Shown here: one piece after another, positions 17,188 through 25,408 of the stretch
Layout of the letters: every line of letters starts with the position of its first letter
Position numbering within the stretch: position 1 is the stretch's first letter
Assembly (NCBI GenBank): GCA_024642485.1
Contig: JAHEAY010000023.1
Location: 1 to 32,761 of the forward strand
Reading direction: 5' to 3'
Origin: Cytophagaceae bacterium
GTDB lineage: Bacteria; Bacteroidota; Bacteroidia; Cytophagales; Spirosomataceae
DNA length: 32,761 nucleotides
Position numbers and translations under genes: made by a program
Notes under the pieces: generated by a model
Databases searched by the model: none
What the model was told of the DNA's origin: nothing
The model's input: only the letters and a program-made list of their open reading frames with translations

Positions 17188-17861
17188 GAAAAATTTTAGG
17201 TTTTGTTGTGTTAATGGTACTAAGCCATGCGGTATTCGCTCAGCGTTGGACCATGTCCGCAGGGGCGGGTGCTACCTTGTACAAGGGAGATTTATCAGAT
17301 TGGCATTTGATTCCTCATTTATCCCAATTGAAAACGGCTTCGACAGGAGTCAACTTCCAATTACGTTATCAGCCTAATCAGGCGATTGCCTACCGGGCAA
17401 AATTGACTTTTACGGGAATATCAGGTGATGGTGCGAATTTTGGGTTGCCCAGTATTTCTTATTCGACTAATAGTTTTTCAAGTCCATTAATTGAATTTGC
17501 TGGTCTGGTGGATTATAATTTCAAAGATTATCAAGCCAATAGAAATGTGCGAAATTGGACACCCTTTATTTATGGAGGCTTGGGAACCTTGTTTGTGAGC
17601 CCTGAAGGAAACATTCCTTCCCCTAAAACCTACTTTACTTGGGCAATCCCATTTGGTGTAGGGATAAAGGCCCAAATAAACAATCGATTAGGATTGCAAT
17701 GGGAATTTGGAACGAGTAAATCCTTGTCAAACATATTGGATGGTCAAGCTGCGTGGGGCGAACAGCCCCAGATTTTTACGCTGAATAAAACAGACCAATA
17801 TTTGCAAAGTTCGGTATCAATAACTTATTCGTTGATTTCCGTTTATTGCCCTCGGGATTAA
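17184..17861 (+). CDS. DUF6089-like outer-membrane beta-barrel protein (shorter copy)
   Basis: 225 residues from the ATG at 17184, which overlaps the previous stop as ATGA; the longer reading from a TTG at 17163 was rejected because MRKILGFVVLMVLSHAVFAQ is a clean signal peptide at this ATG. The mature protein opens SAGAGATLYKGDLSD, parallel to the neighbour's GAGSSHYIGDL. It continues with beta strands, FIYGGLGTLFVSP and IPFGVGIKAQINNRLGLQWEFG. Translational coupling to the longer copy suggests that the two are made together. Position just before uppS-bamA-ompH suggests a role in envelope assembly, by context only. Confidence 0.72.
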   Translation: MRKILGFVVLMVLSHAVFAQRWTMSAGAGATLYKGDLSDWHLIPHLSQLKTASTGVNFQLRYQPNQAIAYRAKLTFTGISGDGANFGLPSISYSTNSFSSPLIEFAGLVDYNFKDYQANRNVRNWTPFIYGGLGTLFVSPEGNIPSPKTYFTWAIPFGVGIKAQINNRLGLQWEFGTSKSLSNILDGQAAWGEQPQIFTLNKTDQYLQSSVSITYSLISVYCPRD

Positions 17862-17864
17862 TGT

Positions 17865-17895
17865 TTTGAATAAGGGGAGGGATTAGCTATCTTTG
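17865..17895 (+). promoter_or_regulatory. Consensus promoter for uppS-bamA-ompH-ompH
   Basis: TTTG (17865-17868), exactly 19 nt, then TATCTTTG (17888-17895), a full match to the Bacteroidota housekeeping promoter. It begins 4 nt after the preceding stop. Transcription should start near 17902, so the uppS start must lie downstream. Confidence 0.75.
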
Positions 17896-17922
17896 CCTCT
17901 TGTATGTTGTATTTATATAGTT

Positions 17923-18684
17923 GTGAGTCATAACGTAAAAGATTCTATTGATGTAAACAATCTGCCGGCGCACGTTGCCGTTATCATGGATGGTAATGGG
18001 CGATGGGCTAAACAGCAGGGGTTTAAAGATCGCATTTTCGGTCACCGACATGCCATTGCGGCTGTTCGGGAGACGATTGAAGGTTGCGGTGAATTGGGTA
18101 TCAAGTATCTTACTTTGTACGCATTTTCAACGGAAAATTGGAATCGTCCTGCAGCGGAGGTGAAGGCCTTGATGAGTCTATTGGTGAGTGCTATCCACGA
18201 CGAATTGCCAGGAATGATGAAGAATCAGATACGCTTAAAAGCGATTGGAGATTTGGCATCATTACCTAAAAGTTCGCAGAAAGAATTGCAATCGGCGATG
18301 GATCAAACGGCTGCGAATAAGGGTTTAACACTCGTTTTAGCCTTGTCATATTCCGGAAAGTGGGATTTGACGCAAGCTACCCAAAAGATTGCCTTGAAGG
18401 TTGCAGCCGGTGAAATGGCAGCATCAGATGTGGATGCCAATGTGATCAATGCGCATTTATCTACGGCAGGAATGCCGGATCCTGATCTGATGATTCGTAC
18501 GGGTGGGGATCACCGAATAAGTAATTTTATGCTGTGGCAATTAGCCTATGCGGAGTTGTATATTTTTGAAGAATTGTTTTGGCCCGATTTTAGAAAAGTC
18601 AATTTGCATCAAGCAATTGTTGATTTTCAGATGCGCGAGCGTCGGTTTGGCAAAACAAGTGAACAAGTTAAACGTGAGGGCTAG
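17923..18684 (+). CDS. uppS: Isoprenyl transferase (undecaprenyl diphosphate synthase)
   Basis: Makes the C55 lipid carrier used for peptidoglycan and surface polysaccharides by adding isopentenyl units to farnesyl diphosphate. The GTG at 17923 gives 253 residues (SHNVKDSIDVNNLPAHVAVI); the longer frame from TTG at 17893 starts inside the -7 promoter box and was rejected. Motifs are VIMDGNGRWAKQQG (catalytic Asp and Asn), YLTLYAFSTENWNRP and MIRTGGDHRISNFMLWQLAY. All family signatures are present. bamA follows after 9 bp, so lipid-carrier and outer-membrane assembly genes share a transcript. Confidence 0.94.
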   Translation: MSHNVKDSIDVNNLPAHVAVIMDGNGRWAKQQGFKDRIFGHRHAIAAVRETIEGCGELGIKYLTLYAFSTENWNRPAAEVKALMSLLVSAIHDELPGMMKNQIRLKAIGDLASLPKSSQKELQSAMDQTAANKGLTLVLALSYSGKWDLTQATQKIALKVAAGEMAASDVDANVINAHLSTAGMPDPDLMIRTGGDHRISNFMLWQLAYAELYIFEELFWPDFRKVNLHQAIVDFQMRERRFGKTSEQVKREG

Positions 18685-18693
18685 GCCCTAGTA

Positions 18694-21363
18694 ATGAAAA
18701 AAGACATTTGCATGAATTTTCGTAAAGAATCAAAAGGGTATCGTTCTTGGCAGCTAGTATTGGTGGGCTTGGTTCTTTTCATCACTCAAACTGCGCAAGC
18801 GCAGGTTTTAGGCGGCCGCCGGTTCGCGCCTTCTACGGCTGCTACTTCGACTTTCTCGTGGGCAGATCCCAAAGAGTATGAAATTGCCGACATTGAAGTG
18901 ACGGGTTCACAGTTTTACGACGGTGCCTCGATGATTAACATTTCAGGCTTGCAAAAAGGTGATAAAATCAAAGTTCCGGGTGATGCGGTTGCGACGGCGA
19001 TTCGTAAAATCATGGACCAAGGAATCCTAGAAGAAGTGGAAATTTTAGCTTCTAAGGTGGAAGGGGATAAAATTTGGCTTCAAATTGCTTTGAAAGAACG
19101 TCCTCGTTTGTATGCCATCAATTATGTGGGGATTCGTAAAGGGGAGCAAGAAAGTTTAAGCGAAAAGGTGAAAACCTACAAAGGAAAAATTATTACGGAA
19201 ACCCTTAAGAAGAATTTAGAATTAGCAATCCGTAAGTATTATCAAGAAAAAGGTCGCTTGAATGTTAAGACAAAATCTACGATTCGTGTAGATACATTAC
19301 GCGGTAACAATGCGACGTTAATTGTCAATGTTGACAAGGGAGAGAAGGTAAAAGTGCATAAAATCATTTTAAACGGGATTGATGAAAAGTCGCGCGGCTT
19401 GATCCTTCGTAAAATCAAAAACACGAAGCAAGTTCGTTTTGGACGTATTTTTAAGCCATCCAAATTTGTGCCTAAAAAATGGGATGAGGATAAAACGAAG
19501 TTGCTCGAAGCCATGAATAAATTAGGTTTCCGTGACTTTCAAATCAAATCGGATTCGATTGGTAAAGTGGATAAAAAGTCGGTAGACTTATACATCAAAC
19601 TCGTTCAAGGAAAAAAATATTATTACCGCAATATCAATTTTGAAGGAAATTATATTTATCCGGATTCTGTGTTGCACATGGTATTAGGTGTCAAAAAAGG
19701 GGATGTGTACAATACGGAAGAATTGGACAAGAAAATGCAAGGAAATCCTGGTGATGACTTGAGTTCTGTGTACATGGATAACGGTTATTTGTATTACAAT
19801 GCGGAGCCTGTGGAGTCGGCGATCGAAGGTGATTCAATCGATTTAACGATTCGTATCAGTGAAGGTAAGCAAGCGACGATCAACAAGGTTATCTTGAACG
19901 GAAATACAAAGACATCTGATCACGTCGTTATGCGTGAGATTCGTACGTTACCGGGCCAGAAATTTAACAAGTCGGCGATTATCCGTACTGTGCGTGAGTT
20001 ATCTACCATCGGTTATTTTAACCCGGAAAAAATTACACCAAATCCACAGCCTCGTCCGGATGGAACGGTGGATATAGAGTACAACGTAGAAGAGAAACCA
20101 TCTGATCAAATTGAGCTTTCAGGCGGTTGGGGTGGTTACATCGGTTTTGTGGGTACCTTGGGAGTCGTGTTTAATAACTTTTCAGCGAAGAACTTGACGA
20201 ATTGGTCGGCTTGGCGTCCTTTACCTGCGGGTGATGGCCAAAAGTTATCTGTTCGTTTTCAAGCGAATGGTGCTGCTTACCAAAATTATAGCTTGACATT
20301 TACGGAGCCTTGGTTAGGAGGAAAGAAGCCGAATTCATTCTCGATTTCATTGAACCGAAGTGTCTCTTATCCATATCAATTTAGAACGACTGGTTACGGT
20401 GGAGGTTATGGTAGTGGCATGGGAGGATATGGCAGTGGCTATGGTGGATATGGCGGCGGCTACGGTGGCTATGGTGGATATGGTGGTTACGGTGGATATG
20501 GGATGAGTGCTTATTCTGTTCCCGATTCCCTATTGGATGCGCACTTTAATGTGAACTCAGTGACCTTCAGTTTAGGTAAGCGTTTGAAATGGCCAGATGA
20601 TTATTTCTCATTGAGTAATTCCTTGTCATTCTCGCAGTATGATGTAGATCGTTATTATACTTGGGCTTACCCACAAGGTAAATCAACTTCGATCACTTTG
20701 ATGACAAACCTCTCTCGGAACAGTATAGACAATCCTACATTCCCACGTATGGGATCAAGTTTCTCATTGAATGCATCGTTAACACCACCTTATTCATTAA
20801 TGGGGGGAAATAAAGAAGGTAATTTGATTGAGTACCATAAGTGGATGTTTGATGCGAGTTGGTTTACGCCTTTACTTGGTAAGTTGATTTTACATACACG
20901 AGCTCATTTAGGATTCTTAGGTTCTTATGGAGGAGCTGCAACCACACGATTCGAACGTTTTGATTTGGGGGGCTCTGGAATGGTGCAAGGTTTCTCATTC
21001 AACCGGGATATCGTGGGATTGCGTGGTTATAAAGATCGTGTGATTGGACCATCGGGATCATACGGAAATGGTGGGGTCGCCTACAATAAGTTTGTGATGG
21101 AAGCACGTTATCCTGTCTCATTAAATCCTTCTGCGACAATCTTTGTGTTGGGCTTTGCTGAAGGAGGTAATAACTTTGCTTCGATGACGGATTATAATCC
21201 GTTTAATCTGTATAAATCAGCTGGATTTGGGGCACGTATTTTTATGCCAGCATTTGGTATGATTGGTATTGATTATGGTTTTGCGTTTGATAAGCCACGT
21301 CCGGGAGATTCGGATTTTGGCCGACAAGCATTTACGTTCTCGATTGGACAGCAAATTCGCTAA
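18694..21363 (+). CDS. bamA: Outer-membrane protein assembly factor BamA
   Basis: An 889-residue Omp85 protein that inserts beta-barrels into the outer membrane. The signal peptide ends near AQAQ (about residue 37). Five POTRA-like repeats occupy about 60-480, visible as repeating GNTK/GxYxxE elements such as NKVILNGNTKTSDHVVMREI. The barrel follows from about 490, with FTEPWLGGKKPNSFSI and the VQGFSFNRDIVGLRGYKDR region. The final residues FTFSIGQQIR form the last strand. An extra glycine-tyrosine-rich run lies in the barrel at about 567-607, encoded by a short tandem repeat at 20392-20512. Length is above E. coli BamA (810). Confidence 0.94.
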   Translation: MKKDICMNFRKESKGYRSWQLVLVGLVLFITQTAQAQVLGGRRFAPSTAATSTFSWADPKEYEIADIEVTGSQFYDGASMINISGLQKGDKIKVPGDAVATAIRKIMDQGILEEVEILASKVEGDKIWLQIALKERPRLYAINYVGIRKGEQESLSEKVKTYKGKIITETLKKNLELAIRKYYQEKGRLNVKTKSTIRVDTLRGNNATLIVNVDKGEKVKVHKIILNGIDEKSRGLILRKIKNTKQVRFGRIFKPSKFVPKKWDEDKTKLLEAMNKLGFRDFQIKSDSIGKVDKKSVDLYIKLVQGKKYYYRNINFEGNYIYPDSVLHMVLGVKKGDVYNTEELDKKMQGNPGDDLSSVYMDNGYLYYNAEPVESAIEGDSIDLTIRISEGKQATINKVILNGNTKTSDHVVMREIRTLPGQKFNKSAIIRTVRELSTIGYFNPEKITPNPQPRPDGTVDIEYNVEEKPSDQIELSGGWGGYIGFVGTLGVVFNNFSAKNLTNWSAWRPLPAGDGQKLSVRFQANGAAYQNYSLTFTEPWLGGKKPNSFSISLNRSVSYPYQFRTTGYGGGYGSGMGGYGSGYGGYGGGYGGYGGYGGYGGYGMSAYSVPDSLLDAHFNVNSVTFSLGKRLKWPDDYFSLSNSLSFSQYDVDRYYTWAYPQGKSTSITLMTNLSRNSIDNPTFPRMGSSFSLNASLTPPYSLMGGNKEGNLIEYHKWMFDASWFTPLLGKLILHTRAHLGFLGSYGGAATTRFERFDLGGSGMVQGFSFNRDIVGLRGYKDRVIGPSGSYGNGGVAYNKFVMEARYPVSLNPSATIFVLGFAEGGNNFASMTDYNPFNLYKSAGFGARIFMPAFGMIGIDYGFAFDKPRPGDSDFGRQAFTFSIGQQIR
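20392..20512 (+). repeat. GGY-coding tandem repeat inside bamA
   Basis: About 120 bp of degenerate 9-base units (GGTGGATAT, GGTGGCTAT and similar) encoding Gly-Gly-Tyr repeats at about residues 567-607 of BamA, probably in a surface loop of the barrel. Synonymous variation between units shows that it is not a very recent expansion. Unit number may vary between strains by slippage. Confidence 0.8.
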
Positions 21364-21375
21364 GCGGTATTAACA

Positions 21376-21915
21376 ATGAAAAAGTCAATTTTTTTCTTAA
21401 TTTTGGGAATCTTGTGCATGGGACAACGGACCTATGCGCAGAAATTTGGCTACATTGATACGGAATTTATTACGTCCAAAATGCCTGAATTTCAAAAAGT
21501 TCAAACGGCTTTGAATGAGAAAACAAAAACCTGGTTGAAGGAAGTTGCCGACAAGCAGGAGGCTGTTGCTCAATTGGAAAAAGAGTTTCATTTGGAGGAA
21601 TTATTGTTGACAGACGAGTTACGTCAACAACGTTTGGCTACGATTAAGTTGAAAGATCAAGAGGCTAAGGCTTACCAGGAAAAAGTATTTGGAGAGGAAG
21701 GTGAGTTGTTTAAAGCCAAACAAAATGCCATGAAGCCCATATTGGATGAGATCTCGAAAGCATTGGAGCGTGTTGTGCGCCAAAAGCGTTTGGATTTTGT
21801 GTTTGATAAGGCAAACGATGGCTTAGCATTGATCTATACAAATCCGATTCATGATTATTCGGATTATGTGTTGGAGGAACTAGGTTTGGAACTAGATCCT
21901 AATTTGAAGAAATAG
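21376..21915 (+). CDS. OmpH/Skp-family periplasmic chaperone (first copy)
   Basis: 179 residues with signal peptide (MKKSIFFLILGILCMGQRTYAQ). The mature protein begins KFGYIDTEFITSKMPEFQKV, the Skp/OmpH family start. A long charged coiled-coil arm spans about 40-125, and it closes with FVFDKANDGLALIYTNP. Skp-type proteins form trimeric jellyfish-like chaperones that carry unfolded outer-membrane proteins to BamA, encoded 12 bp upstream. A second family member follows after 46 bp. The two differ markedly, so division of labour or hetero-oligomers are possible. Confidence 0.88.
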   Translation: MKKSIFFLILGILCMGQRTYAQKFGYIDTEFITSKMPEFQKVQTALNEKTKTWLKEVADKQEAVAQLEKEFHLEELLLTDELRQQRLATIKLKDQEAKAYQEKVFGEEGELFKAKQNAMKPILDEISKALERVVRQKRLDFVFDKANDGLALIYTNPIHDYSDYVLEELGLELDPNLKK

Positions 21916-21961
21916 TAGAGTGATTAAGAATATAAAACAAAAACAACTAGATTAAACTTTT

Positions 21962-22540
21962 ATGAAAAACAAACTATTCTTAGCTATGAGCCTTGTGTTC
22001 GGAATGGCTATTTTACCAGCGAAAGCACAAGTGAAAATTGGATTTATTAACGCGGATTACATCTTAAGCCAAATGCCAGAAGCTAAGCAAGTGGAGGAAG
22101 ATTTGAAAAATACGCAAAAGCAATATGAGACGCTTTATCAAGGAAAAGTGAAGGATTTTCAAGATAAATTAGCGGCGTTTGAGAAATTAAATGCAGATCC
22201 TAAGACAGCTGATATCATCAAGCAAGACAAAGAAAAAGAATTGCAAAATTTACAAACTTCGATTCAAGAGTTCCAACAAAATTCACAATCTTCATTGCAA
22301 AAGAAACAAGCTCAATTGTTACAACCCTTGTTGAAGAAAGTAGAAGAAAACATGCACACAGTAGCTGCTGAAAATGCTTATACGTATGTATTCAACTACG
22401 ATGCAGGAATGGGAACAGCTCCAATCTTGTTGCACTACCCAGCAGATGCTAACATGTCTGACTTGGTATTAAAGAAAATGGGCATTACGCCTAAGCCAGC
22501 GGCTCCTGCTGCAGCACCTGCTGCTCCAGCAAAGAAATAA
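21962..22540 (+). CDS. OmpH/Skp-family periplasmic chaperone (second copy)
   Basis: 192 residues with signal peptide (MKNKLFLAMSLVFGMAILPAKA). The mature start VKIGFINADYILSQMPEAKQV matches the first copy. Coiled-coil helices span about 45-130, and it ends with an Ala/Pro-rich tail (AAPAAAPAAPAKK) absent from the first copy. It is the last gene of the uppS-bamA unit and is followed by a strong terminator at 22561. Confidence 0.88.
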   Translation: MKNKLFLAMSLVFGMAILPAKAQVKIGFINADYILSQMPEAKQVEEDLKNTQKQYETLYQGKVKDFQDKLAAFEKLNADPKTADIIKQDKEKELQNLQTSIQEFQQNSQSSLQKKQAQLLQPLLKKVEENMHTVAAENAYTYVFNYDAGMGTAPILLHYPADANMSDLVLKKMGITPKPAAPAAAPAAPAKK

Positions 22541-22560
22541 GTTAGCTGATTCTTTTGAAG

Positions 22561-22590
22561 AAAGCCTCGATGAAAATCGGGGCTTTTTTT
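22561..22590 (+). terminator. Terminator of the uppS-bamA-ompH operon
   Basis: Stem AGCCTCGAT with ATCGGGGCT (one G-T pair), GAAA-type loop, followed by seven T. It begins about 20 bp after the second ompH stop. Confidence 0.85.
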
Positions 22591-22604
22591 GTGGATTTTG
22601 TGGA

Positions 22605-22769
22605 GACGCGATACTTCGCGTCAATTGGACGTTAGACTTTAGACGTTGGACTTTTGAGATGAATAACTCGCGTCTATTAGACGGTGGACTTTGGACGCTG
22701 GACTTTAGAAATGAATACCGCGCGTCTATTGGATTATATCGTTGGTCTTAGACGCGATGTATCGCGTCT
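22605..22769. repeat. GACGCGA palindromes flanking two TRGACKT heptad runs
   Basis: Left palindrome GACGCGA-TACT-TCGCGTC (22605-22622) and right palindrome AGACGCGAT-GT-ATCGCGTCT (22750-22769) are perfect. Between them two heptad runs occur at 22626-22653 and 22678-22712 (units TGGACGT, TAGACTT, TGGACGC, TAGAAAT). The 22541-22780 gap holds only this and the terminator. The same palindrome core and heptads occur at the secA end. Confidence 0.75.
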
Positions 22770-22780
22770 CTACAAATTAG

Positions 22781-23506
22781 CTACCAAAAATATTTAATTG
22801 CCTGCAACAACGATGTCAATAGAATAACCCCCAACACAATATATTGAAATGTCTTTTCAGGAATGTATTGTAAAATTCTTTTTCCCAAATAGGAGCCTGC
22901 AATCGATATTACGATGAGGAAAGGGATCAAAACAATGTGTTCTTGATGGAAATATCCGCTGGCGATGTAAACACCTGCCCGACTCAAATCCACGCCCATA
23001 TCAATGATTGCAGAAGTAGCAATAAAAGCATCTTTTTCTAAATTAAATGCGGCCAAAGTAATTCCTCGAATTGCTCCGCCAGTTCCAATTAAACCTGCCA
23101 GAAATCCAGAAATAGTTCCGCCTAGATAGAGGTTGGTATTCGTTTCCTTCAGCCCTTTGTGATGACCCGTCATGAGGTAGAGCGCTAAAATGAAAATGAT
23201 TATATTCATCCCCATTTCAATTTCTTTCTGAGGAATGTAATTCGTAAGCCAAGCACCTAAGGTGACAAATAATACGGCTGGAATACCCAATTTTAGGGCA
23301 ATCTTTTTGTCGATTCCTGTTTGGAATAAATAAATCTTGGACAAATTACTGAATACATGAAAAACAGCTGTGATTCCAAGTACAATCTTGAAATCCAAGA
23401 CGAGCGAAGCTAGTGGAACGAACAAAATAGATGAACCGAAGCCACTGATTGTTCCGACGATTTCAGCGAGTAGGGCCAATAAGAAAAAGATGAAATATTG
23501 CCCCAT
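22781..23506 (-). CDS. TauE/SafE-family sulfite exporter-like membrane protein
   Basis: 241 residues with about seven or eight hydrophobic segments. It opens GQYFIFFLLALLAEIVGTISGFGSSIL, with the family's glycine-rich GFGSS motif near the start of both halves (second half: GLIGTGGAIRGI). TauE/SafE proteins are thought to export sulfite, sulfoacetate or related anions, but substrates are rarely proven. It is the third gene of a tight minus-strand set with lspA (9-bp gap) and proline dehydrogenase. The next downstream stretch is the repeat region ending at 22769. Confidence 0.82.
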   Translation of the reverse strand: MGQYFIFFLLALLAEIVGTISGFGSSILFVPLASLVLDFKIVLGITAVFHVFSNLSKIYLFQTGIDKKIALKLGIPAVLFVTLGAWLTNYIPQKEIEMGMNIIIFILALYLMTGHHKGLKETNTNLYLGGTISGFLAGLIGTGGAIRGITLAAFNLEKDAFIATSAIIDMGVDLSRAGVYIASGYFHQEHIVLIPFLIVISIAGSYLGKRILQYIPEKTFQYIVLGVILLTSLLQAIKYFW

Positions 23507-23515
23507 ATTATAGCG

Positions 23516-24100
23516 TTATTCGTTTTCTTCTTTAAACAAGTAATTCTGAAAGAACAAGATCGTCACAACGCCGCAAAAAATAGCAGCATCTGCAAAATTA
23601 AATATGGGTGTTGAATAATAACTTCCTCCCCAAACGGGTATCCAAGTGGGCAGAATTCCTTCCCAAAAATCAAAGAAAAACATGTCAATCACTTGCCCGT
23701 GAAACCATTGCATGGGTGCTCCCTGAGGCGCATTATTCAAAAATACGCCATAGAATACTGAGTCAATGAGATTTCCAATTGCTCCTCCTAAAATGAGGGA
23801 CGTACAAACCAATAATAAGGTTTTTGATTTTTTGACCGTCAAGGTATACAACAAGTATCCGATGCCGAACATTGCCAAAATGCGAAAGCTCGTTAAGATT
23901 AATTTTCCGTAATCAGAACCTAATTGAATGCCAAATGCCATCCCAGGGTTTAAGGTATAATGCAATTTGACATATGGACTAATCAGTTCGATTTGCCCAT
24001 AATATCCGGGATCCATAAAATGGTGTACAGCCATTTTGATTCCTTGATCCAAGAGGATGATCAATAAACTAAGAAGGAAATAGCGATAATTGGATTTCAT
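23516..24100 (-). CDS. lspA: Lipoprotein signal peptidase (signal peptidase II)
   Basis: 194 residues, four membrane spans. It cleaves signal peptides of lipoproteins at the lipid-modified cysteine. The catalytic aspartates lie in GNLIDSVFYG (D113) and FNFADAAIFCG (D171), with conserved asparagines N110 and N168. Other family motifs are LLDQGIKMAV and YTLNPGMAFGI. A longer loop between the two aspartates (about 120-165) is typical of Bacteroidota. Its start overlaps the proline dehydrogenase stop (TAATG), so it is probably translationally coupled to a catabolic gene. Confidence 0.93.
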   Translation of the reverse strand: MKSNYRYFLLSLLIILLDQGIKMAVHHFMDPGYYGQIELISPYVKLHYTLNPGMAFGIQLGSDYGKLILTSFRILAMFGIGYLLYTLTVKKSKTLLLVCTSLILGGAIGNLIDSVFYGVFLNNAPQGAPMQWFHGQVIDMFFFDFWEGILPTWIPVWGGSYYSTPIFNFADAAIFCGVVTILFFQNYLFKEENE

Positions 24101-25296
24101 TAGGCGTTTTTTCTGCGTTTAACTTCGTTTTGCAATAACGTGTATTCACGCGAAGTTTGTCCAGCAATGGAGCTGTTTTCCTCTGCCCGACGGAATAAAT
24201 AAGGCATAACAGATTCAACAGGGCCATAAGGAACGTATTTGGCTACATTATACCCTGATGCCGCAAGATTGTAACTGATGTTGTCCGACATGCCTAACAA
24301 TTGTGCGAAGTAAATATTCGGGTGATTGTGTGGAATTTCCTTCTTCGCCATCTCCTCAGCCAGTAATTGGCAGCTAAATTCATTATGTGTTCCGATACAA
24401 AAATGTACTCGGTCGATGTTATTCAGGCAGGCCAACATCCCTAAATTGAAATCTTGGTCGGTATGTGCCTTGTCTTTGTGAAGAGGTTCTGAATATTCAT
24501 CTTCATGCGCTCGTTGACGCTCTTTTTCCAAATAGGCTCCACGTACCAACTTTACACCTAAAAAATAGTTTTTGTCTTTGGCTGCTGCGATGGCAGAAGT
24601 CAAATTCTCCAGCATATCTACCCGATACATTTGAAAAGTATTGTAAATGATGGCATGCTGTTGATTGAATCTTTCCATCATTTCATAGGTCAAGCTGTCA
24701 ATTGTACCTTGTATCCAACTCTCTTCAGCATCGATAAAAAGACGAACGCGTAAATCAAATGCCTTTTGGCAAATCTCCACCAAGATATCTTTACTATGTT
24801 GAAATGCCTCTTCGTTTTCCTCGCTTAAGCCTGTTTCGGTTTGGAATTCTTCCAAAAGATCAGCTTGGAAAATGCCCGTCATTTTAAAAACGGCAAATGG
24901 AATGGCTTGATTCTCATGTGCTTTCTGTATCGTTTTTAAGATTTCTTGCTTGGTTGTTTGAAAGGATTTTTCATTTTCTTCCCCCTCAACTGAGTAGTCA
25001 AGAATCGTTCCAATCTTTCCTAATTGTAATTGGTCAATCGTCTGTTTGCATTCTTGAATCGTTTCTCCACCACAAAATTGTTCGAAAATCGTAGATTTTA
25101 TCAGTTTTTTAATGGGAAAATGGAGGAAAAGGAACAATTTGATGAAAAAAGTCCCTAACTTTACAAGCCAATTTTGGTTCATTAAGGCAAAAATCCAATA
25201 GGCCTTTTTGAGTTTAAAGTTGGATTTAGATGCAAAGGCAATTTGTGTGTCTTCGAACGATAAGTGAGGTATGGTTGAAGCGTTGATTTTGTTCAT
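24100..25296 (-). CDS. Proline dehydrogenase
   Basis: 398 residues from the ATG at 25296 (NKINASTIPHLSFEDTQIAF). The longer reading (442) begins upstream of the -7 box and was rejected. It is the FAD-dependent monofunctional enzyme oxidising proline to pyrroline-5-carboxylate. Barrel motifs are GVKLVRGAYLEKERQRA, IGTHNEFSCQLLAEEM and YVPYGPVESVMPYLFRRAEE; the last carries the conserved C-terminal residues that bind proline. No P5C dehydrogenase domain is fused. It opens the unit with lspA and the TauE gene. Confidence 0.9.
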   Translation of the reverse strand: MNKINASTIPHLSFEDTQIAFASKSNFKLKKAYWIFALMNQNWLVKLGTFFIKLFLFLHFPIKKLIKSTIFEQFCGGETIQECKQTIDQLQLGKIGTILDYSVEGEENEKSFQTTKQEILKTIQKAHENQAIPFAVFKMTGIFQADLLEEFQTETGLSEENEEAFQHSKDILVEICQKAFDLRVRLFIDAEESWIQGTIDSLTYEMMERFNQQHAIIYNTFQMYRVDMLENLTSAIAAAKDKNYFLGVKLVRGAYLEKERQRAHEDEYSEPLHKDKAHTDQDFNLGMLACLNNIDRVHFCIGTHNEFSCQLLAEEMAKKEIPHNHPNIYFAQLLGMSDNISYNLAASGYNVAKYVPYGPVESVMPYLFRRAEENSSIAGQTSREYTLLQNEVKRRKNA

Positions 25297-25314
25297 TGAT
25301 TTTGAAATAGCTTG

Positions 25315-25322
25315 CAAATATA
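25315..25322 (-). promoter_or_regulatory. -7 box of the proline dehydrogenase-lspA-tauE unit
   Basis: TATATTTG on the minus strand matches TAnnTTTG exactly. The -33 element is poor. The transcript would start near 25308, about 12 nt before the ATG at 25296. Confidence 0.5.
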
Positions 25323-25408
25323 AGAGAATTAATAATCCGTTGAATCGGTGAAGTATAAAATAAAATAAACAAAACGTTTGGGGCGTTAGCCTTGTAAATC
25401 CGAAAATT

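Noticed and set aside
22605-22769. Insertion-sequence remnant
   Set aside because: The inverted palindromes enclose only 127 bp of heptads, with no transposase fragment and no clear target duplication.
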